64,000 nt of DNA from contig NZ_LDUE01000035.1 of assembly GCF_001038485.1 (NCBI RefSeq), positions 53,789 to 117,788 of the forward strand, given 5' to 3'. The stretch comes from Ornithinibacillus californiensis. GTDB taxonomy: Bacteria > Bacillota > Bacilli > Bacillales > Amphibacillaceae. The notes under the pieces are model-generated. The model was given only the letters and a program-made list of their open reading frames with translations. It ran no database searches and was not told the DNA's origin. Both the position numbers and the translations under genes were made by a program. Below, piece by piece: positions 59,289 to 64,000 of the stretch (positions are counted from its first letter, which is position 1; the number at the start of each line of letters is the position of its first letter).

Positions 59289-59909
59289 TTAGTAGGCGAT
59301 ACCTACACGTAATTTTAGATAATTGTTGCTATTAATCTGCTTATATGTAAATTCAGCTGTATCCGAAACGTGTATTTTGGATCCATCAACCGGTAAAAAG
59401 TCACGTTCCACGCGATATTCGCCTAAACGTTCTCCATCCGGTAAATACGTAGGGCATACGATAGTCCATTCGAGAGTTGATTGCTTCAGCAAATCGAAAA
59501 CTTTATGATGTTCTTCTGCAGCACGGGTTGACTTACGCTTTGATTCACTAGATTGATAGCGCAGTAAATTGGGAGTAGTTCTACTTTGTAGGATACCTGC
59601 AGTTCCTATCGTGATAATCCGTTGAATACCTTCGTTTTCCATTGCCTCAATAATGTATGGCATACTCTCTGACAAAGTTGTTACTCCATCAGTATTTAGC
59701 GCACTAATAACTACATCAATCCCAACCATTACTCTTTCGATATCCTCTTTATTTAAAACATTACCTCGTATAACAGTTAAAAGTTCATTATTTATTTGAA
59801 TCTTCTCAGGAGAACGAACCAATGCAGTAACCTGATGTTTGTCTTGAAGAGCATAATTAACTAATTGACCTCCCACTCGTCCAGTTGCACCTAAAATTAA
59901 AATATTCAT
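59289..59909 (-). CDS. NAD(P)-dependent oxidoreductase (NmrA/SDR-like)
   Basis: About 206 residues. MNILILGATGRVGGQLVNYA contains the GxxGxxG dinucleotide-binding loop, followed by VIRGNVLN and VDVVISALNTDG typical of the atypical SDR/NmrA-like group (YwnB type). ATG 59909, 9 bases after AAGGAGG. Role unknown, perhaps flavin or quinone reduction. Confidence 0.87.
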   Translation of the reverse strand: MNILILGATGRVGGQLVNYALQDKHQVTALVRSPEKIQINNELLTVIRGNVLNKEDIERVMVGIDVVISALNTDGVTTLSESMPYIIEAMENEGIQRIITIGTAGILQSRTTPNLLRYQSSESKRKSTRAAEEHHKVFDLLKQSTLEWTIVCPTYLPDGERLGEYRVERDFLPVDGSKIHVSDTAEFTYKQINSNNYLKLRVGIAY

Positions 59910-59937
59910 AAGTATCATCCTCCTTTAAGCCATAGAA

Positions 59938-60594
59938 CTAGAGCGTCTCATCCAATTTCTGAATCTTTGAGTGGGACATTAGAAAAACATTGCCTAAGAT
60001 GTCGATTTTTTCTCCCTTTACACGTAAAGCGCAATCTTTGTTGGACGCATAAATATTGATTTCTTCCGATAAAGGAGATAGTTCACTTTGAACCAGTTCC
60101 ATGTTATTTTCCAGATCAAAATGAGACAGGACGGAGAAATTGTCCAGACCTATTCCGTTGTAGATCGTGTTCCTTTCAACTTCATCCCCAAATTTTTTCG
60201 AGCATAGCCATTTAGCGGACATATTGATGGCACCAGCGCTTGCTCCCATTACAACGGCACTACTTTTCTTAATCGCATCCGATAATTCATATTCCTTCAA
60301 AAAGCCATTTAGATTTAGAATACTTCCACCCAACAAGAAAATGACGGAAGCATTTTGAATGATCGTTTGTGCCTCTTCTTTCTGGACGCGATAATTGATT
60401 AAATGATATTCGTCAAACACAATGCCAGCTTGGTCAAGCCACGAACGTTCCGTAGCACCAACCTCTTCGAAATTAGATGGATTCGAGCTGATCATAGCAA
60501 TCGATTTTCTATCGGTTATGTCTCCCTGTATCGCTCTGCGCAGATTTTCTGGGAAAAATTTGTTAAACCAACCTAAATAATAGTGAGTTTTCAT
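59938..60594 (-). CDS. peptidase E-like (S51) protein
   Basis: A 218-residue class I glutamine-amidotransferase-fold protein with Ser119 in the elbow VVMGASAGAINMS, as in dipeptidase E and cyanophycinase (S51). The LLGGSILNLNGFL segment and the Ser-Gly-Asn-type context fit. The partner His is probably in LSHFDLE. Substrate unknown; twenty-eight bases upstream of the reductase gene. Confidence 0.82.
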   Translation of the reverse strand: MKTHYYLGWFNKFFPENLRRAIQGDITDRKSIAMISSNPSNFEEVGATERSWLDQAGIVFDEYHLINYRVQKEEAQTIIQNASVIFLLGGSILNLNGFLKEYELSDAIKKSSAVVMGASAGAINMSAKWLCSKKFGDEVERNTIYNGIGLDNFSVLSHFDLENNMELVQSELSPLSEEINIYASNKDCALRVKGEKIDILGNVFLMSHSKIQKLDETL

Positions 60595-60702
60595 ACGTAC
60601 CCCCGTGGTGAAGTATAAATAACATTTATTTCAAAATAGCTTTCATCCATCTTGAATTAACCCTTAAGTTGGACAAGGGATCCCAAAGTATGATGTATCC
60701 AC

Positions 60703-61200
60703 CTATAATATGTAACTTTCCAACTCAGCTTTTTGGCGCAAATGATGACGAAAATGCATTCCAACCAAATCATACCATTCCTTTGCATTCAGCCAGCCGA
60801 ACCCACCATGTTCAACCTTATTATTTGAATTAATATCATCCACTTTCGATTCCCAATGACTCAATCTTAGAATCAGCTGATCCATCCTGCTCAATAGGAC
60901 TTCCTTGCTGTCTGAGTTATTTGGTGGAGAATTTAGTTCATCTGGTAATCTTATTTTAATAGGTGGAAACTCTCCGTTCTTATATAATTGCTCACCAAAC
61001 TTGGTTTTTCCACGGGGGTGTTCCTCAATTAATTTAGTACATGTTTCCATATTATCAAGATACTCATGGGCACAAACAATTAAATGGTCATACATTTGTC
61101 CAATAGACCAAACCCCATTTTCCCGTATATATCTTAGCTGCTCCAAAGAATACTTATGAAGATCATTTTTGAAACTAATAAGCAGTTTATTGTCACTCAT
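60703..61200 (-). CDS. DinB-family protein
   Basis: A 165-residue four-helix bundle: WSIGQMYDHLIVCAHEYL (metal-ligand His) and WYDLVGMHFRHHLRQK (second and third His) are the DinB signature. A second DinB protein is at 49677. Metal-dependent, function unknown. The 290 bases to the IS21 end show no gene. Confidence 0.82.
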   Translation of the reverse strand: MSDNKLLISFKNDLHKYSLEQLRYIRENGVWSIGQMYDHLIVCAHEYLDNMETCTKLIEEHPRGKTKFGEQLYKNGEFPPIKIRLPDELNSPPNNSDSKEVLLSRMDQLILRLSHWESKVDDINSNNKVEHGGFGWLNAKEWYDLVGMHFRHHLRQKAELESYIL

Positions 61201-61632
61201 TTAAATACTCCTTTGTATTAGCCAAATGAAATCTGAAGTCTTCACTTTTTTTGAACTTATAAATATTTATATCAATAATGATGACAGTTACCTTCTACCT
61301 CTCACCAGCTCTGTTAGCACAACATGAAAAATATCATAATGACCATAATTATCCAATCCAAAACTGGAAATGTAAATTTTTTATAAAAGACCTGATAGTA
61401 AAGTAGTTAAAAAAAGAATAAAAATAATAGAGCTATTAATACGATAACATTGATAACCAAACTTATGTTAATTTCCTTCTCTGGAACACCAGTGTGACTG
61501 CTAAACTAGAGTAGACAGTTATTGCTAGATAAAAAGAAACACTTATTTACCCAAATATACCAATAAAATATAGGTACTTTCCATTGTAAAATGTTTATAT
61601 CCTAAAACATACAACAGTGGAGGTAACAGAAG

Positions 61633-63201
61633 GTGGATAAGTGGGAAATGTATATGGAAATTAGTCAGTTAATCAAAAAGGGATTCAGTAAGACGAAGGT
61701 GGCAGACAAGCTAGGAATATCACGTTCAACAGTATATCGTTATCTAAAAAAGTCTCCTTCGGATATGTCTGAGTGGGTAGAGTCACTTCAGACGAGGAGT
61801 AAGAAATTAGATGCTTATAAAGAGCTGATATTATCTTGGTTAAGGGAACATCCAGATATGTCAGCTGCACAAGTAGAAGATTGGCTAAAAGAGAAATACG
61901 AAGATTTAAAAGTAGGTGAAAGTACAGTTCGATTATATGTTAGAGAGCTTCGAGAGGAATATAAAATAAAGAAGGAAACTTCACCACGAATATATGAGGC
62001 TATACCTGATTCACCTATGGGTGAACAAATACAAGTTGATTTTGGTCATACGAAACAGAAGGCAGTCGATAATAAGGAAGTAAAACTAAACTTTATAGCT
62101 TTTGTATTATCTAATTCTAGATATAAATATAAAGAATGGTTAGATAGGCCTTACACTACCCAAGATGTCATAAAAGCACATGAAAATGCATTTAGGTGGT
62201 TTGGGGGGATTCCAAGTGAATTAGTATACGACCAAGACAGTTTAATAGTCGTCAGTGAGAATGGTGGGGATTTAATATTAACGCAAGAGTTCCAACAATA
62301 TAAAGAATCTAGGAATCTAACCCTTCGTGTTTGCCGCAAGGCTGATCCAGAGAGTAAAGGAAAAATCGAAAATGTAGTTGGTTTTATTAAACATAACTTC
62401 GCTAAACATCGGGTATTTCATAACATTGATTCTTGGAATGAACAGGGTTGGGAATGGCTCAATAGAACTGGAAACTATAAAGTTCATCATACAACAAAAA
62501 AGAGACCGGTCGAAGTGTTTTCCCTGGAAAGACAACACTTAAGACCAGTCACCAAAAATCTAGATATAAAATATAACTATGAAAATAGTATAACAAGATG
62601 TGTCCATAAGGACAATACTATTCGTTATTTATCTAATCGTTATTCTCTTCCGTTGGGGACGTTTGGCAAATATGAAACTCTCTGCATTAAGGAAACCGAA
62701 GAAAAGGCATTAATCATTTATAGCCCTGAAACAGGTGAAATCATCGCAAAGCATCATATCCCTGACGGGAAGGGATTATTGATTAAAGATAGGAAGCATA
62801 GCCGAGATAGGACAAAAGGTATCGATGCATTTATGAATACCGTTTCCCAGCAATTTAATGACAATGGGATAGCTTATGATTATCTACAAACAGTAAAAGA
62901 AAAGTACCCTCGATATATTAGGGATCAGCTCCAAATGATATTAAAAGAGACAAAAATAAATAACAGGGAAATTCTATCGGCAGCATTGAATGAGTGTATC
63001 AAAAGGAACCTTTATGGTGCAACAGATTTTAGCGATGTCGTTGCCTATATAAAACGACACCGACAAATAGAAGATACAGTGAATGATACCGATGAGAATG
63101 TAACACGAATAATAGGAGTTTCTGGATGGGTTGTAGAGACGGAGGCTCAAAAAAGGGAATTAGATGCCTATACTTCCATACTGGAGGGTGAACCAGTATG
63201 A
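61633..63201 (+). CDS. istA: IS21 transposase
   Basis: A 522-residue transposase. N-terminal HTH (GFSKTKVADKLGISRSTVYR, about 18-37), a second helical domain, then a DDE core: Asp136 (QVDFGHT), Asp200 (ELVYDQDS), Glu246 (SKGKIENVVG). C-terminal beta domain present, full length. GTG start at 61633 behind GGAGG. It performs strand cleavage and joining with help from IstB. Confidence 0.95.
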   Translation: MDKWEMYMEISQLIKKGFSKTKVADKLGISRSTVYRYLKKSPSDMSEWVESLQTRSKKLDAYKELILSWLREHPDMSAAQVEDWLKEKYEDLKVGESTVRLYVRELREEYKIKKETSPRIYEAIPDSPMGEQIQVDFGHTKQKAVDNKEVKLNFIAFVLSNSRYKYKEWLDRPYTTQDVIKAHENAFRWFGGIPSELVYDQDSLIVVSENGGDLILTQEFQQYKESRNLTLRVCRKADPESKGKIENVVGFIKHNFAKHRVFHNIDSWNEQGWEWLNRTGNYKVHHTTKKRPVEVFSLERQHLRPVTKNLDIKYNYENSITRCVHKDNTIRYLSNRYSLPLGTFGKYETLCIKETEEKALIIYSPETGEIIAKHHIPDGKGLLIKDRKHSRDRTKGIDAFMNTVSQQFNDNGIAYDYLQTVKEKYPRYIRDQLQMILKETKINNREILSAALNECIKRNLYGATDFSDVVAYIKRHRQIEDTVNDTDENVTRIIGVSGWVVETEAQKRELDAYTSILEGEPV

Positions 63202-63962
63202 GTCAGCTAAACCAATTACAAGAGTTGATGAAGACATTACGTTTAACGGAAACAGCAAATCACCTTCCTGCATTAATTAGAGAAGCTGAGCAAAAGGATT
63301 CCTCCTTTACTCAGTTCCTCTTAGATGTAGCAAAATATGAACAAACTCGCAGAGAAGAAAAGCAATTAGAAAAACGATTTAAATGGGCTACATTTCCCTT
63401 CCAAAAGACACTAGAAGAATTCAATTTAAAAGAACAGAAATCTTTAAGCAACAAACAATTGAATAGATTGAAAGATTTAACGTGGATAGAACAGTTGCAC
63501 AATATCATTCTATTAGGACCACCAGGTAGTGGGAAAACTCATATATCAATCGGGTTAGGCATTGAAGCGTTAAACCAAGGTTACAAGGTTATCTTTACTA
63601 CGATGGGAGATCTTGTCCACGTGCTGAAAACGGAGGAAATCACACGTAAATCGCAAACCAGAATGAAAAGAATAAGAGAAGCTGATTTAGTCATTATTGA
63701 TGATTTGATGTTTATGGCGATGGATCAACAGGAAGCTAATATGTTTTTCCATTTGATCAATGATTTATATAATCAATCATCTATCATTTTAACATCAAAT
63801 AAAGGCCCAAAAGAGTGGGGAGAATTATTAGGTGACCAAGCAATTACTACAGCTATATTAGATAGAATTTTACATCGAGTTGAAATCATTCATTTAAATG
63901 AAGATAGTTATCGAATGAAACATAGATCGACTATATTTGGGCAAGAAAGTGTTTCAAATTAA
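63198..63962 (+). CDS. istB: IS21 helper ATPase IstB
   Basis: A 254-residue AAA+ ATPase: Walker A GPPGSGKTH (107-115), Walker B LVIIDDL, sensor region TSNKGPKEW, and the C-terminal RILHRVEIIHL. Related to DnaC/DnaI loaders; in IS21 it regulates IstA and target choice. Overlaps istA by four bases (ATGA). Intact. Confidence 0.95.
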   Translation: MSQLNQLQELMKTLRLTETANHLPALIREAEQKDSSFTQFLLDVAKYEQTRREEKQLEKRFKWATFPFQKTLEEFNLKEQKSLSNKQLNRLKDLTWIEQLHNIILLGPPGSGKTHISIGLGIEALNQGYKVIFTTMGDLVHVLKTEEITRKSQTRMKRIREADLVIIDDLMFMAMDQQEANMFFHLINDLYNQSSIILTSNKGPKEWGELLGDQAITTAILDRILHRVEIIHLNEDSYRMKHRSTIFGQESVSN

Positions 63963-64000
63963 TGAGCATAAATTGTGTCTTTTTACTTGACGGTCACAAC

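Larger units (their letters stand above)
61493..63998 (+). mobile_element. IS21-family insertion sequence, apparently complete
   Basis: About 2.5 kb with two coupled genes (istA, istB). Ends are TGTGAC (61493-61498) and GTCACA (63993-63998), continuing as partly matching inverted repeats (TGTGACTGCTAAA left; TGTGACCGTCAAG on the right complement). The last two bases in the window, AC, would be the start of the target duplication; the left flank reads ACCAG, so a 5-bp duplication ACCAG is predicted. Confidence 0.82.

Noticed and set aside
1..64000. tRNA, rRNA, riboswitch, T-box or replication-origin features
   Set aside because: No conserved cores (tRNA arms, T-box, SAM or cobalamin boxes, DnaA-box clusters) were noticed on reading, though a covariance-model scan was not possible.

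Overview
The window looks like a chromosomal stretch of a low-GC Gram-positive spore-former relative (Bacillaceae; an Oceanobacillus/Virgibacillus/Ornithinibacillus-like bacterium is my guess). The grounds are AT-rich DNA, strong AGGAGG ribosome binding sites, many TTG/GTG starts, lipoproteins with classic lipoboxes, and families typical of that group (DUF2935, PaiB, YczE, ECF sigma/anti-sigma pairs, CBO0543, YwqG). No rRNA, tRNA, CRISPR array or prophage was seen. The left edge is the 5' part of rlmH, a gene that often lies near the replication origin in Firmicutes.

Region 1 (1-15 kb) is mostly conserved or semi-conserved chromosome. It holds a PAS protein, two Na/Pi-cotransporter-like proteins (one with its QSSS signatures lost), a DUF2935 protein, and a four-gene envelope operon (coiled-coil protein, membrane-anchored polysaccharide deacetylase, M23 peptidase, bactofilin). 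Several small unknown genes follow, then a copper locus: a CopZ-like Cys-rich protein, a His-rich CPH-type copper P-type ATPase behind a CsoR-like palindrome, and a CcdA-like membrane thiol transporter. Two tandem CBO0543-type membrane proteins close the region.

Region 2 (15-50 kb) is an accessory array of roughly 55 short genes, nearly all on the minus strand and mostly behind separate terminators. Contents are lipoproteins, small membrane proteins, GNATs, NUDIX, VOC, aminoglycoside-phosphotransferase-like and nucleotidyltransferase proteins, a RelE/ParE-type toxin-antitoxin pair, a beta-lactamase-fold serine hydrolase, and three ECF sigma/anti-sigma systems. Two dispersed sequences punctuate it: an 18-bp promoter- or operator-like element (ATACTAACATAATATTCC on the plus strand) and a motif related to TTCAACTCTTGCACCCGTTA. 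Several genes are visibly broken by single frameshifts or in-frame stops, and two have lost an ordinary start codon, so the array appears to be gaining and decaying genes.

Region 3 (50-57 kb) contains the most notable locus: a PlcR-like HTH/TPR regulator, then a 47-residue secreted-peptide gene resembling PapR, then a 57-residue membrane protein (one minus-strand operon). Divergent from them is an uncharacterised secreted protein of 435 residues. Two near-identical 25-bp direct repeats lie in the divergent intergenic region. I infer a peptide quorum-sensing cassette of the RRNPP type controlling a secreted effector. It is flanked on both sides by GNAT remnants and paralogous histidine phosphatases.

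Region 4 (57-64 kb) has more small membrane genes, an NAD(P)-binding reductase, a PepE-like peptidase, a DinB protein, and an apparently intact IS21-family element (istA-istB) whose TGTGAC/GTCACA ends fall at 61493 and 63998.
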